A DNA stretch of 64,000 nt from Antedon mediterranea. Its lineage: Eukaryota > Echinodermata > Crinoidea > Comatulida > Antedonidae. The translations under genes and the position numbers were made by a program. Within the stretch, counting starts at the first letter, position 1. Every line of letters starts with the position of its first letter. The notes beneath the pieces are model-generated. The model made no database searches. It saw nothing but the letters and a program-made list of their open reading frames with translations, and was not told where the DNA came from. Shown here one piece after another: positions 47,277 to 59,658 of this stretch. Location: positions 20,140,932 through 20,204,931 of the forward strand of contig NC_092679.1 of NCBI RefSeq assembly GCF_964355755.1, written 5' to 3'.

Positions 47277-47960
47277 CCAAAAATGTATCCCTGTATTTAG
47301 AAGAAGACTGGAAGAACTGAGCATCTCACCTACAAACAATATTCTTGAAGGAGACTTCCGTTAGCGCAACTCCTAACACAAGGAATGTGTGAAATCGTTC
47401 AAAAGTGATCACTCAATAACGTTAATGACAACACTTGACTAATAATATATTTGAATTATAATAATACGTGATTCATATCAAGTCCCTAGCGTTATGCAAC
47501 TTTTCCTCTCAAGCGTGTCTTTTGCACGGAACCTTCGCAACAACTGAGATAACTCTTGTTACGCACGACCTCATATAGGTGCGAACATCACTGAAGATGA
47601 CACTCGAATAAACACAAAAATAAGTTTTTTTTACATAATTATTCCACGAGACTGGAGTACTGCTTTTTGATATAAAATTGGATAGCCTACTAATCGTTTA
47701 AGACTGTAATTGATTCAACCCACTTAAGTAGACTTACATATAGCTTGATAGTGTTACATTAACTCGTCTTGTTTTATTCAGATCCCTAAGGTGAAGACAT
47801 GTGCGTTAATGAGTGTAAATTGCTTTTACAGTATCTCAAAACTGAGGCTGTGTGTAATATTACCACTTCATCTCCAAGTTACTGTTTTCGGCACACAGCT
47901 CGGTTTGATACGGCAAGTATTCCCAGCGGATAGGTTAACATATCCGAAACATCGTCATCA
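47277..47960 (-). promoter_or_regulatory. candidate minus-strand promoter region with leader-exon donors
   Basis: Two good minus-strand donors, TTTTTG|GTGAGT (47276) and TTTGTAG|GTGAGA (47328), lie at its edge. The next about 600 bp is less AT-rich with scattered CpG (GTTAGCGCAACTCC, GTTACGCACGACC, CAGCTCGGTTTGATACGGC). It is a plausible distal promoter for prox1 or another minus-strand transcript. Confidence 0.3.
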
Positions 47961-48418
47961 TATTTAATACTCCAAATGGCAAGTGTAAAATAAACTATAA
48001 AATATGATAACTTTGCTAGCAATGATATAAACAAAAATATGACATTTTTCGGAACATAAAAAGATATTTTTTATATCAGTGCAATAATGAAGTACGATTT
48101 TATTTTGCTATGGATTAAATCTAATCGCATTTTCCAGGAAATAAAATTTTGTGTTTTGATTAAGCTTTTTGGAAATTGTTGTATGGAATATAATAATATC
48201 AATTCAGAATATTGAAATTCATTAAACAATTAAAATTGTTTAATCTTTAATAATACCACTATTTTACTATCAAATCTATTAAGTACTGTATACTATTAGT
48301 ATTATGTCTGTGGTAGATATAAGCCTGCCTTTACCAATAACATTTTACAGTTTATTGCCAGAACTTCTGTATTTATGTTTAAATTCAGTAAATTTGTTAA
48401 TTTCAATTACTGCCAGAC

Positions 48419-48455
48419 ATTTAATTCTTTACACTGCCAGTGTAAAGAATTAAAT
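48419..48455. repeat. perfect 17-bp hairpin
   Basis: ATTTAATTCTTTACACT and its exact inverse flank a 3-nt GCC loop. It is intergenic with no T-run terminator context. Confidence 0.9.
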
Positions 48456-49139
48456 TGCAGGTGAAATAATTTTATCTAACAAATTGGTTTGTTGTCTTTA
48501 ATTAATGTGACCATACAGTAGGTAATAAATAAACATATTGAATAGTTAAAATTCTATGGCATAATAATAAAGTAATACTGTAGATAATTGTACATTACAA
48601 AAGTTAAGTTTTTAACAAAGACAATTTTCACCTGACGTGCTATGCAAATTTATGAAAAAAAATCACATCCGCTTTACACACACTCATCTTCTGTCATAGT
48701 GAATACGGAAGAACCCTTATCAATGGGATGCCTTCATGAACCAACAAAATGTCCCTTTAATAGGGGTGTCTTCGTCATAATTTTAAAACATTTTGCTCCT
48801 TATTTGGTTCACTAGAGAACCAGTCTTACCTTATATCCAGGGATGTCCTCTTGAATCTTAATATTGTCTGTTAACAGGGTTTTCATTTTTATAGGGGTGT
48901 ATTCAAAATAGGGTGTGCCTGAAAAAGGCTTGTCTATAAAATAGGTTGTCCCAGAATATAAGTTATTAGTATGCAAGCAATTAGCAACATAAACAGAATC
49001 ATTAATTGCCAAATTTACATTTCAAAAAAAGTTTCTAAACATTAATGCTAATTTACATATTTTACATTAATCATGTCTCTTCATGTAAAACGATTTCATA
49101 AATTATTAATTCTCCAAAAATGTTAAATAAATGTTACTA

Positions 49140-49880
49140 AATTTTTTTCTAGACGCCCGGAGATAGCACCTGAGGCGTTTTGGCCTGTCGATTCTAGTCA
49201 TATAATTTATAGACGATATTTGATATACAGAACTGTTTTTTTTGCGCATAAAGCCTGTTTTTCCGTTTTTTGTCCGATCTTTAATGGTTTCTTTGTTCTT
49301 TCGACGTTGCTGCTGGGAGGACACACCATGGACGTGAAGTTTTGCAAAGCCAAAGCCGGTCACGCGCAGCCGGGCCCGTGTGAAAATTGAAAAAGTTACG
49401 GGTTTTGATGCTTCAACCCAGCCGGCCTACAGTAGGACATGTTTTCGCTGATATCTTAATCTAGGCTTTACAAACATTAAATTAAATTGTTTTTATATTA
49501 AAATTTAGTTTTACTTACACTTGTTATTTTGAAATATCAGACTTTAAAAGAGTACAAAAACATCGTCGCGTTGTAAAAAATCAAGAATTTTCAGCGCGTA
49601 CGTATTTTTTCACAAACAATGATGACGTAATTTACGAACTATTTGATTGGTCAGTCAGTTTTACCGATCGTAACGTTGAAGTTGAACTCGGTTCAACTTG
49701 AAAAAAAAATTGAAGATTTTAACGATTTTTAATGTTGATTTGTATCCCCTTTTCCTGTAAAATCGTTGATAAAATCGTATGTAAATGGGTGCATAATATA
49801 TATACTGTATATATATTACAAAAGGGGAGGCCGGGGCTGGCCCGGCACCCCCCCCTCCCTAAATCCGCCCCTGCTTGCCA
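49140..49880. repeat. GC-richer unclassified repeat region
   Basis: 49140-49440 is GC-rich with no recognisable protein. About 49822-49875 reads, on the minus strand, CAGGGGCGGATTTAGGGAGG followed by G-rich sequence. This is a common terminus of hAT/Chapaev-like transposons in animal genomes. The partner end was not found. Confidence 0.35.
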
Positions 49881-50099
49881 GTTTATTTGAATGAAAGTGT
49901 ATTCAAGGGAGGATGTCCGTTGTTATTTTAAGAATATTTACTTTTAAATGTTTGGAGCCATTGCTTTGTTAGCAAATTGCATTTACTGAAGATGGAATAT
50001 GGTTTGAAAAGGTATTGTAGAAAATACTGAATATGCTGGTACTTGTGAATAAGAAAACAATAATAGAGTTTAAATATCTAATAGGATATTAAGAATATT

Positions 50100-50740
50100 G
50101 ATGAATATTGAGTCTCAATTCTATTAATTATTATTATTATTATTCAAGAACGTAGACTTTACCTGGTACTACTGAATACAGGTAGGCTTCTAATCAAAGA
50201 TCATAAATACGACTATGTCTAAAAGTTAAGAATATTAATATGAAAATGTGTTTGTATAGTATTATTTAGAAGAAATATTCATAGACAAATTCTGTTTATT
50301 TTCTACAATAAATAAAAACATAGAATTTACTTGGTACTACATACAGTTAGGATTCTAATTTTATATTTAGAACAAAATTATGATAGCTGGTTTAAGAATT
50401 TAATATAGAAATGTGTAATATTTAGAGGAAATCTTCATAGACAAGTTGAAATTCTGTTTATTTTCCACATGAATTAATAAAGTACTTGGTACTACATACA
50501 GTTAGGCTTTTATATCTACGACAAAACTACAATAGCTATTTACATAAGAAAATTAATTCAAATGTGTGTAGGCCCGAGTGTTATTTAGTGCAAGTCTGAG
50601 TTCTGTCATTATTTCCCACGATAAAATAGAACATGGAGTGTACCTGGAACAGTACTACATACAAGTAGGCCTCCAGACCAAACCAAACAAAATTTGAAAA
50701 TTCTTTTTATTCAATTGTCTATTTTCCACAATAATAAATA
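50100..50740 (+). repeat. about 165-bp tandem repeat, three to four diverged copies
   Basis: TTACCTGGTACTACTGAATAC, TTACTTGGTACTACATACAG, GTACTTGGTACTACATACAG and GTACCTGGAACAGTACTAC recur near 50160, 50327, 50485 and 50639. Each is preceded by CTGTTTATTTTC-like and followed by TTAGG-TTCTAAT-like words. Confidence 0.8.
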
Positions 50741-51590
50741 TACAAAAGTACAGTGTATACATGAATATAAATATATGCGTTTCCCTGGTTTCATAGAATA
50801 TTTTAATCTTATGTGGGTGGGAGGTTAGAGAAGTCAAAAATAAGTTTAAACGTCAATACAGTATATTGTGCAATATGGCATAATGGATGGAATTAAGCTA
50901 CTTGCATAAAAACCAAACAGGGGGTGCAGCAGCTACTTTTAGACATGAGGCACTGCCCTCTATGTATCATCGAGACCACGAGGCGAGGAGTTAATAGCGC
51001 AGTGTGAAAAATTATGATCTCAGATTGTTGTACAATGGCTCAAATTATATGTCTTTTTGTTATATTTATTGTAGAAAACTTTTTATAAAGTCTAATCTGG
51101 AAGAAAATGTTGAAAATCTAGAGCATATCAATGTTAAACAGGAGATGAGTACAAAATATGCGAGTCTCCTGGCCACAACGGGATTGTTGGCTTGTATAAA
51201 ATATGAAGACATGGAGATGAATCACACTGTTAAACATGTAATAAACATAAATTCGTTTACCATTCTCTATATTCTTTCTCAATTTAAAATATGTAATTTT
51301 CGGATGGATAGAGAACATAAAATATAATTGCGAATTCACACGCTTAAGCTGTTTTTAAACAAGCAAGAATGAGAGATATATCTTATAATATGTCTTCCAA
51401 TTTTCATCTTTCTTTGAGATCTACTTTGAAAACAGTTTTCTTAATGTTTTTTCATGATTTGTTGTGAACAATTTAAAAAACAAATGAAGTGTAAAATAAG
51501 ATGATTTCACATGCATTTTAAAGGGTTGTGGTGTATTTGTAGACAGAAATAAGTTTAAAAAAGTACTTTATATATAGTTTCAACGTTGTA

Positions 51591-51652
51591 GTGGCAATGT
51601 GGTTAACATTGTTGCTTAATCAAAATAGGATCTTGGGTTCAAATCCTGCCAC
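51591..51652 (+). repeat. tRNA-derived pseudogene or SINE head
   Basis: GTGGCAA...TGCCAC can pair as an acceptor stem. TGGTTAACATTG resembles box A and GGGTTCAAATCC is a perfect box B. At about 62 nt it is too short for a complete tRNA and has no proper anticodon arm. Confidence 0.5.
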
Positions 51653-51732
51653 AGTACTAGGACTTTAATCCAAAATTTATTACAAGAAGCCTCATTGAAG
51701 CTTGGTTGCCAATACAATTAGAATGTAAAGCT

Positions 51733-51860
51733 GAGCTCTGTCTACACTATCAAATTAGTTTGACAAAAAAAGTGTGATGTGCCCAAATACGGTAGTGATA
51801 TGCTCAAATATGGTAGATGATGTTTTTTATCACATAAAGTTTGATAGTGTAGACAGAGTA
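51733..51860. mobile_element. MITE, TCTACACTATCAAAC family
   Basis: Left end GCTCTGTCTACACTATCAAA, two inner units (GTGATGTGCCCAAATACGG, GATATGCTCAAATATGG), right end CACATAAAGTTTGATAGTG, TAGACAGAG. The central CATCATGTCC segment is deleted. Confidence 0.75.
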
Positions 51861-52591
51861 CATATAGGTGACTAGAGGTGAGGATATCGATAGAAGATAA
51901 AGTAGAAAACAAATATAGAGATAAACGATTTGTGGAAGTTCAAATTTGAAATAGGTTAACAAATAAAATTATCTGTTATTATCAAGGGTATAGAAAACAG
52001 TAAGAAAGACAGTGACATATTTTTTGATTTTTTTCGTCCTTGACCAAAAGTTCTCAAATTATGTTTGTTAAGCTGTTGGTGCAAGGTAGACACTGGTCCT
52101 ATGCATAAGTTCATTCTTAAAATAGTGTGGGGATACTCTTCCGGTGTAACCAACCATTTCCTGAAGGCATTCTAGGTCTGTGATGTGTGTTATTAATATT
52201 TGTAATTTTGATATGAATTCACAATTCAGAATAGAAGCCTTGACCTTCTGTGGTTTTGAGAAAAAGAAACAGTTCCCCTTTAATTATATTATTTTGAATT
52301 TATACAAGGTTCGCCCAAAGAGCTCTTATCATTATTACCTTAATCCAGAGCACCATTCCTAAAAATAACTTAAGATGCGTGGGTAAATGGGCGTACAATT
52401 GAATGAAAAACAACTGAAAAGCTTATTCTGTATGCACTTATATAGCAAAACACATTAAAAACATTTTCACATTCTGAAAAACCCAAGCAGTGGTCCATCT
52501 AAAGATATCACGATTGAACGCTTCGTTACTAACCCAAAATGTCATAACCTTTTAAAAGTAGGGTCGACAGCACTGACATATTTGAACCAAT

Positions 52592-52717
52592 TTGTGATGT
52601 GCCCAAAAATGGTAGTGATGTGCCCAAATATGGTAGTGATATGACATCATCGTGTCTGTATATGATCACATCACATTTTCATTGTCACATAAAGTTTGAT
52701 AGTGTAGACAGATCTCT
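52592..52717. mobile_element. MITE, TCTACACTATCAAAC family, left end lost
   Basis: It begins inside the core (GTGATGTGCCCAAAAATGG, repeated) and ends with CACATAAAGTTTGATAGTG, TAGACAGATC. Confidence 0.7.
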
Positions 52718-53879
52718 ATTGGAGCACTATTGATTAAAAGCCCATTCACATGGATTACTACTAAAAGAAAAACGCAGCAGTCCATTCTAAAGAAATCAGC
52801 CAGACGTATCTGGACATGACCCTCGACAAAATTCAGGGTCAATGACCTTGAATAACCTGGGTGGAAATTACTGACCAACACTTTTTTTTTACATTGTCTG
52901 CATTTCAAGATGGTAAATTATAAAAAAAATTTAATTGTTAATTACTTTTTAAACATTTTATTTTTATTTTGTCAGGCTTTCTCTTTCTTTATATATTTTA
53001 TTTAATTTATTCAATTTTGCGGTATGAAATCAAAAATCATAATAGAAAGTACAAAATCTACCAATTCTTACACATTTTTATAGTCAATCTTTTTTCGTCC
53101 TTTTTTATTTGACAAATTTGTTGTTATCCACACAGGTCTCATAATTTTAATAACCGCTTACTTGGCGTCGACAATAATTTCTTGCATCATGGCAGTTGAC
53201 ATAAAAACCAGTGATATCATAATAAAATTTCAATAGGATTTGTTTTGTAAATTTCTATTTATTCTCAGATTTACCTACTCACAAGGTGAAAGTAATTAAA
53301 TATGAAATTTAAATTATGATATTAAAGATCATTTGTGATTGATATTAGAAGTAAAATTAGTATTATAGTAATAATATTAATAGTGTCCTTGTACAGAGTA
53401 CACAACATGTTTTGGAATTCACGTAGCTTATAAAAAAAATAAAATCAGTAACAGACAGAACACAAATGAAATAATACAACGCACATTACAAAAGAATCTA
53501 TGCATAAAATAAAGCAGTTATATAGATCGTAAATTAATACAAATTTGTTCAGACAATGCCAACATTGGTATTAGTATTCACAGAAGATGGCGTCCACAGA
53601 TGGAAGGTCTCCCAGCAAATCTTAGGTGAATAGGAGCTTTATTGAATTGTAAACCAGTTTTTGTCTTGTGACATATTGTCTTTAAATATCAATAGTTCAA
53701 ATATTTAATAATTTATAAAGAATTGTGATTTATGAATTGGTAATTAATATTAAAATTTAAGAATATTATCTGATTTTTGTGGTAATAACCAATAATTGTC
53801 TTATTATTATCTAAATTATATACAAATATTTTTAATATTCAATATAATAATAATAATTATTATTATTAATTACCGAAAT

Positions 53880-54025
53880 AAAAAATGACAATGCTGTGGG
53901 CATCAGTGGCTTGATCTCAATAAGGATACAAATGAAATAAGCACTGAAAATAATGACAATGCTGTGGGCATCAGTGGATTGATCTCAATAAGGATACAAA
54001 TAAAATAAGCATAATGCTAAATCAA
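53880..54025 (+). repeat. dispersed GACAATGCTGTGGGCATC repeat, close pair
   Basis: Two copies 65 bp apart: ATGACAATGCTGTGGGCATC, AGTGG-TTGATCTCAATAAGG, ATACAAAT-AAATAAGCA. Related to 31718-31945. Confidence 0.75.
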
Positions 54026-54224
54026 CATAGTAGATTCTGATTTGGTTTTAATTTTATTTAATATATTTCTAATAATTTTTTTTGTCTATATAACAGCTCT
54101 ACATTAATTTACAGTAATAAAAAGTTATAAATTAAAACATACACGTAAACGGTATGCATTCTGAGGCCAATAACTTCAATCAGAAATTAATTCATTAATA
54201 AATAAATTAAGTAATAACAAACAT

Positions 54225-54690
54225 AAAGATATGTTCACATCACTTGGTTGGTTAAACCTTTGTGATGTATTTGATCTCAAACAATCGTCTTTAGTGTTTA
54301 AGTGTTTAAATGAAGATGTACCCGAATACCTTAAATCATATTTTAAATTTTCTAATGAAAATCATGATCATTTTACAAGAAATAGTTGCAAATCACTTTC
54401 CCTAGAAAAATGTAGAACAGAGTACTATAAGCATTCATTTAAATGGAAAGGTGCTGATCCTTTTAACACATTAAGTGAAGAAACTAAATTGTCAAGTAAT
54501 TTAAATGTTTTCAAAAGTAACTTTAAGGCATTACTGTAGTTTAAGTTTTATTGTGTTACTGTTATTTTTATATTTTAGTTTAAACTGTACTATTGTACCC
54601 ACGGCCCTAAAAGGGAGACCAGTCTTTTTGACTGATTGGGCCACCCTGGTTAAATATTGTTATAAATAAATAAATAAATAAATAAAAAAA
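54225..54690 (+). mobile_element. CR1-like LINE 3' end with AAAT tail
   Basis: A C-terminal RT-downstream domain is followed by a 3' UTR of about 110 bp and the tail (AAAT)n at about 54666-54687. CGGCCCTAAAAGGGAGACCAG and GACTGATTGGGCCACCCTGG are hairpin-like 3' UTR words typical of this LINE branch. It is 5'-truncated. Confidence 0.75.
54231..54539 (+). pseudogene. C-terminal fragment of LINE ORF2, 102 aa
   Basis: MFTSLGWLNLCDVFDLKQ, LVFKCLNEDVPEYLKSYF and FKWKGADPFNTLSEETK follow the LGW..., L..K.LN...P.YL... and R.G...WN.LP... pattern found at the end of CR1-type ORF2 proteins, after the RT. It is an unbroken frame to TAG but lacks everything upstream. Confidence 0.75.
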
Positions 54691-55561
54691 CCTAATTTAT
54701 TTATTTTTAAATAATTAAGTATAAATGTTTAAATATATATTTAAATCTTTACTCATCGTGTTCATTGTATCATGACAATAATTAAAAAATAACAAACAAA
54801 CTTATTTATTTTATTTATTTTTTAATAATTTTATATAAATGTTTATTTAATATATTTAAAAATCTTTACTTGTGTGTTCATTGTATCATGACAATTACAC
54901 ACCAATCAACTACAGTATCTTAAGTAGAAATAATAGAGGGCTCACTTTATTTCTAGTTACTGTACCTAAAAACAACGAATCATATCACTTGTCATTTTAA
55001 TAAAGGGATCTTAAACAAATTGGTTTTTGATTATTTACACGTGTTAAAGTGATTGCCGAATGAAAACACACAATAATAAGGTCAAGACGTACAAAGTTAG
55101 AAAGAATCGGATGTTATGGGATTAAGAAATAAAAACATTTTGATTTAATCCATTTAATTTGATACATCCATTGTTGTTTTATATTTTATACATTGTTGAT
55201 TTTATAGTGTAAATTATATTGTGCAAGGTGAGTCCTCTTTTTCAGACGTTTCGGTGCAGGTGCTATTCAAATTATTTTTATAATTTTCATACTTCCAATA
55301 TTGTATTTGTGATGTTTGAATAATGTATTTGTATGGTTTTTTATGAATGAATGTAATTAATGTAAAGTGTATTTTCATTAAATTACAATAAATAAATAAA
55401 ACTGGATTTAAATTAAGAAATAAATGATTTAAGAAATACTGGCGGAAGTTCATAAATGAATGAAATATACAAAATATGTGCAATTTATACTTTAATATTT
55501 AATAATAATAATAATAATAATCATCATACAAATAAACAGTAATATGATAAACTAAAGGGTA

Positions 55562-56152
55562 CTCCGAGAGTACAAACCTCCGCCTACTGTAAAATTCCTC
55601 TATATAAAATGCCCCCTGAATATTTTTTTTTAACATTTTTTTTTATTAGTTCTAAGTGTAAATATGTTAACTGCACACTACAAAGTTGTGGATGACAGTG
55701 TGGTGTAATGGTTATGTATCCAGCCTCTCACAGTTGAGGTCGCTGGTTCAAGCCCCACTGAGGGTTTTTTTTTTTTAATTATTTTTTTATTTTTTATTTT
55801 TTTTTTTTGGTGGACCTTGATCTTTGACCCTGACCCTTCAAAATGTAACCACAATTATATGATGTGTCATTGATCATTGTGGCTAAGTTTGGTGAGAATC
55901 GGATCAAAACTGTGGTCTCTAGACAGTAAAATAGTTTTTTGTTAGTTGTGACCTTGACCTATGACCTTTCCCCCTCAAATTCGAACACGTCCGAGCTTTT
56001 TGGGCATAGATCATTGTGTCCAAATTTGGTTAGAATCGGATAAAAACTGTGGCCTCCAGGCTGTTCACAGACACACACACAAACACACACACACAAACAC
56101 ACACACAAACATACAGGGGTGAAAACATAACCTCCTTGGCGGAGGTAATTAT
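55562..56152 (+). mobile_element. composite tRNA-headed SINE with ACCTCCGCC/GGCGGAGGT ends
   Basis: A tRNA-like head (about 55690-55770) has box A TGGTGTAATGGTTATG and box B GGTTCAAGCCC, then a T-rich stretch. The body contains repeated GACCTTGACC-like words and two copies of a TTTGGT-AGAATCGGAT-AAAACTGTGG module (about 55888 and 56024), a CA-rich tract (56069-56117) and CATAACCTCCTTGGCGGAGG. The CCTCCGCC motif at 55579 mirrors the end. The family is widespread in invertebrate deuterostomes; the exact name is not determined. Confidence 0.6.
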
Positions 56153-56440
56153 GATATTAATCATATACTCCATTAATAATATACACTATTAGTATAATGT
56201 ATGTTCCATAATAATTTAACTTTTTAACCTAATGTTTCCTAATATATAATTAACTTTATATAATTAATAGCTATTAAGATAAAAACAAATAACTAATGAT
56301 AAATTAATGTGTAATCTAATATACTATTACTATTGATATGTACCATAATGTATCCCATAGTTTTATTGGTTACTACCGAATAAATTCTAAACCACCCGGT
56401 GATATATAATGAAATTTAATTAATTAATTTTAAACAATAA

Positions 56441-56545
56441 AGATGAGGAAATCTGTGAGAATGAGAAAAATTCGCCCCAATCGAGATTCGAACCCGGAAC
56501 CTTCTGCTTGATATGAAGATGCCCTAACCATTAGACCACTGGTAT
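56441..56545 (-). mobile_element. tRNA-derived SINE
   Basis: On the minus strand ACCAGTGGTCTAATGGTTAG (box A) is followed by GGTTCCGGGTTCGAATCTCG (box B), CGATTGGGGCG and a tail TTTTTCTCATTCTCACAG. Spacing suits Pol III promotion, but no tRNA anticodon arm forms. A degraded relative lies at 8487-8560. Confidence 0.6.
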
Positions 56546-56928
56546 TGTTCAAATTCAATTTGATAGTGACTCTTTAATTTAACTTTATATATATACTGTA
56601 TTAATTACAATTGATTAATTATCACAGTATAACGTTATATTATTTTAATCAAGGTCACTCAATATTGTTAAAACAAAAGAAAATTAATAAGGTAGGAAAT
56701 TACCTTTAAATAATAATATCCTCTTTTTTTGATAAAGTATAAAATTTAAAAGTAGACTACTCTGTGGTCATAGACTTTGTACTAATTGATCAGAAATCCA
56801 CAAGCAGATATAAAACTTAAAAACAGACACTCTTAATGCAAGGAATACAAGAGCTAAGTGCTATAAATATTAGTGATTGCCAGCTGTGCTAAATATATCT
56901 GATTTAAAATCAGTATAACAATAAGTAA

Positions 56929-57505
56929 TTGTAGTAATTAAAACAATACAAAAACATTTTTATGAATTATTAAAATAGTAGAAAATATGTCTCCATGATT
57001 AAAATTAAATTGTCTTCATGAAAAAATGTATCTCATTCATAAAACAGTTTGTATATCTGATTTAATAAGGAAGGAATAAGGAATTGTAGTAATTATAACA
57101 TTAACAATATAAAAATATTTTTATGAATTATCAAAATCATGGAGAATATTATGTCTCCATGATAAAATTAAATTGTCTTCATGAAAAAATGTATCTCATT
57201 CATAAAACAGTTTGTATATCTGATTTAATAAGGAAGGAATAAGGAATTGTAGTAATTATAACATTAACAATATAAAAATATTTTTATGAATTATCAAAAT
57301 CATGGAGAATATGTCTCCATGATAAAATTAAATTGTCTTCATGAAAAAATGTATCTCCGATTTAAAATCAATATAACAATAAGTAATTGTAGTAATTATC
57401 AATACAAAAACATTTTTATGAATTATCAAAATTGTAGAGAATATGTCTCCATGATTAAATTAAATTGTCTGAAAAAATGTACTCCTTTATGATACAGTTT
57501 GTAGT
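56929..57505 (+). repeat. about 163-bp tandem repeat, four copies with internal palindrome
   Basis: GGAATTGTAGTAATTATAAC, ATTTTTATGAATTATCAAAA, ATTAAATTGTCTTCATGAAA and CATAAAACAGTTTGTATATC recur with a period near 163 bp. The middle two copies are nearly identical and the outer two diverged. Each unit contains ATCATGGAGA-ATATG-TCTCCATGAT or a variant, a perfect 10-bp hairpin in the third copy. Confidence 0.85.
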
Positions 57506-57551
57506 ATAAATGTTCATTTATAAATAATAACTTATGTAAAAAATATAAAGC

Positions 57552-57699
57552 TAAAGCTCAGTCTACACTATCAAACTTTATGTGACAAAAAAAATGTGAT
57601 GTGCCCATATATGGACATTATGATGTCATATCACTACCATATTTAGGTAAATCACACCTTTTTTGTCAAACTAGTTTTGATAGCATAGACAGAGCTTAA
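57552..57699. mobile_element. MITE, TCTACACTATCAAAC family
   Basis: Left end AAGCTCAGTCTACACTATC, centre CCATATATGGACATTATGATG, right end CAAACTAGTTTTGATAGCA, TAGACAGAGCTTAAG. Confidence 0.8.
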
Positions 57700-58011
57700 G
57701 AAATAGAATAATACCAAAAATAAAAATTTCCAAATTGAAAATATTAAAAATATCAAATAAAAAAAAAATTCATTAAAACAAAGTATATATTATGAATTTA
57801 TATTACAAAATATAAAAACAGAATGTACTTTTACATCCATCAGCAAAATAGTGTCAGAAAAAAAATAGCCATTCATTTAGGCAGGTCATACTAATCTACG
57901 CCTGTTATAGTAAAGCCCAGTATTCCTGGGTAGGGTTTTATGATAAAAAATGATAGCACAATATAATATATCCAACATGATAAGACCTAAAAAATCATAA
58001 ACACTGCAACA

Positions 58012-58238
58012 TATGGAAGGCAATCACCGCCAAAAATATAATTACAAACATACAACGTACTTGAAGAAAAGGACAACAAAAAGACGTTCACAAAAACGTA
58101 TGTGTTCGCAGAAACAGACAAACACAAAAACGTAGTCGCGAAAATGAATGCGTTGTACGTTTCTGTGAGTACGTTGTATATTTCCACGAATATATTGTAT
58201 GTTTGTAATTGTATTTTTGGCGGTGATTGCCTTCCATA
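58012..58238. mobile_element. MITE with 40-bp terminal inverted repeats and TA duplication (Tc1/mariner-like)
   Basis: TGGAAGGCAATCACCGCC...AAAAATATAATTACAAACA at 58014 is mirrored by TGTTTGTAATTGTATTTTT...GGCGGTGATTGCCTTCCA ending 58236, with one mismatch in about 40 bp. TA flanks both ends (58012-58013 and 58237-58238). Length without TA is 223 bp. TA target duplication suggests the Tc1/mariner superfamily. Confidence 0.85.
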
Positions 58239-59078
58239 GCAACACCATATATTGAAGAACATGTACTACATATTTATAGTAATAACATACTATACTGGGC
58301 CAAAAATAAAAAATAGAGGGCACTATAGAAATTTCACTACTCAATTTATTAATTAATTACCAAAAAATATAAAAAAAAATTAAATAAAAGTTGACTCTAG
58401 CAACAACATGTTTAGGCCTAATGTTAATTTAATCTTTCTTACACAAATACATGTGTTTGTTGCTACAGTATGTGACTATAGACTCTTTGTTTGAAATTCA
58501 CTTACTTGGACCTAAACTCCACATCACTAACATTTTTTGTATTATTCAGCCACAGTATGCCATGTTTTTGGAATGCATTTGATTTTTTCCAGTCACTCAC
58601 ATCTGAATATTAAAAGCATAATTATTACCATTTGAGAAAATAATATTAAAAGTATTTTTTTACAAATTTTGTTTTCTCCATTTAATGCCTAAATACAATT
58701 ATTTATTTATTCATTTAATCAATTAAAATGTTTCATAAGGAAAATATTAAAAAAATGTAAGATTATATATACAACAGGGTCACCTCTTAATCATAATTAC
58801 AGTATAACTTATGCCTATAACTAATTAATATTGTAATGTACAATTTCTTTGTTTGTAAACTTATTTTTCATTTTGTGTGTTTATATGGGGAAAATGTGTA
58901 CAGTACTCTGATCTGTACATGCAGCATGCTTATTATATATCTTTTACAAAAATATTCATGCAAACATTTCAGAATTTAATATGCAAAATACCAATTAGCC
59001 TAAATAAAGAAATTACTGTGCACATAAACATAAAATTATGTATTGAATTAAATTCACAAACAATTATAAAATGAAAAA

Positions 59079-59108
59079 CCATGTGTATGTGTATGTGTAT
59101 GTGTATGT
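59079..59108 (+). repeat. GTGTAT microsatellite
   Basis: About five units of GTGTAT/ATGTGT. Confidence 0.85.
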
Positions 59109-59658
59109 GCTAGCCTAACCCATTACCATCATGGCATTTGTATGTTATTGTCAGCCTTCTTCTTCGGTTCGCTAGTCAAGTCTGCCTACTAAACTAGGCC
59201 TAACAAAATACACATGGGGCTTAGATTTTACCAGCCATAAAACACTACATAGTTAAAAAAGATGTACTCCTCACATTGTTCATTATCTATTCATACTTCT
59301 TTCTCTTTAGTTGTGATTTTTGTGAATGTTTTGGGTTTAAATGTGATTTTAACGGGCCTTCGGATGTCATGTCATCCATATTTCGCGGAATTTTTACTAC
59401 GAACAAAACATGACCTATGACATTATAAGTAACACTTTATATAAGGTATCAGTTGAACATTATTACAAAGTATTATAATTTTCAAATGTTATGTTATATA
59501 TTTTATTTCTATATATGTTATTAAATATTAAATGTTTTATAAAAAGAAATTTAAATAATAAGTTGTATATAATTAAATTTGAAATCATAACAAATAATAT
59601 GTGAAAGAGGACAAATAAGTTTTAACCCTTGACCTTTTTTCTCACGGGCGATCGAAAA

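Noticed and set aside
56441-56545. Intact tRNA gene
   Set aside because: A and B boxes are present but no anticodon stem or acceptor stem forms. A degraded relative elsewhere shows it is a SINE.
58042-58344. 100-codon minus-strand ORF
   Set aside because: It lies within the TA-flanked inverted-repeat element and has low-complexity content.
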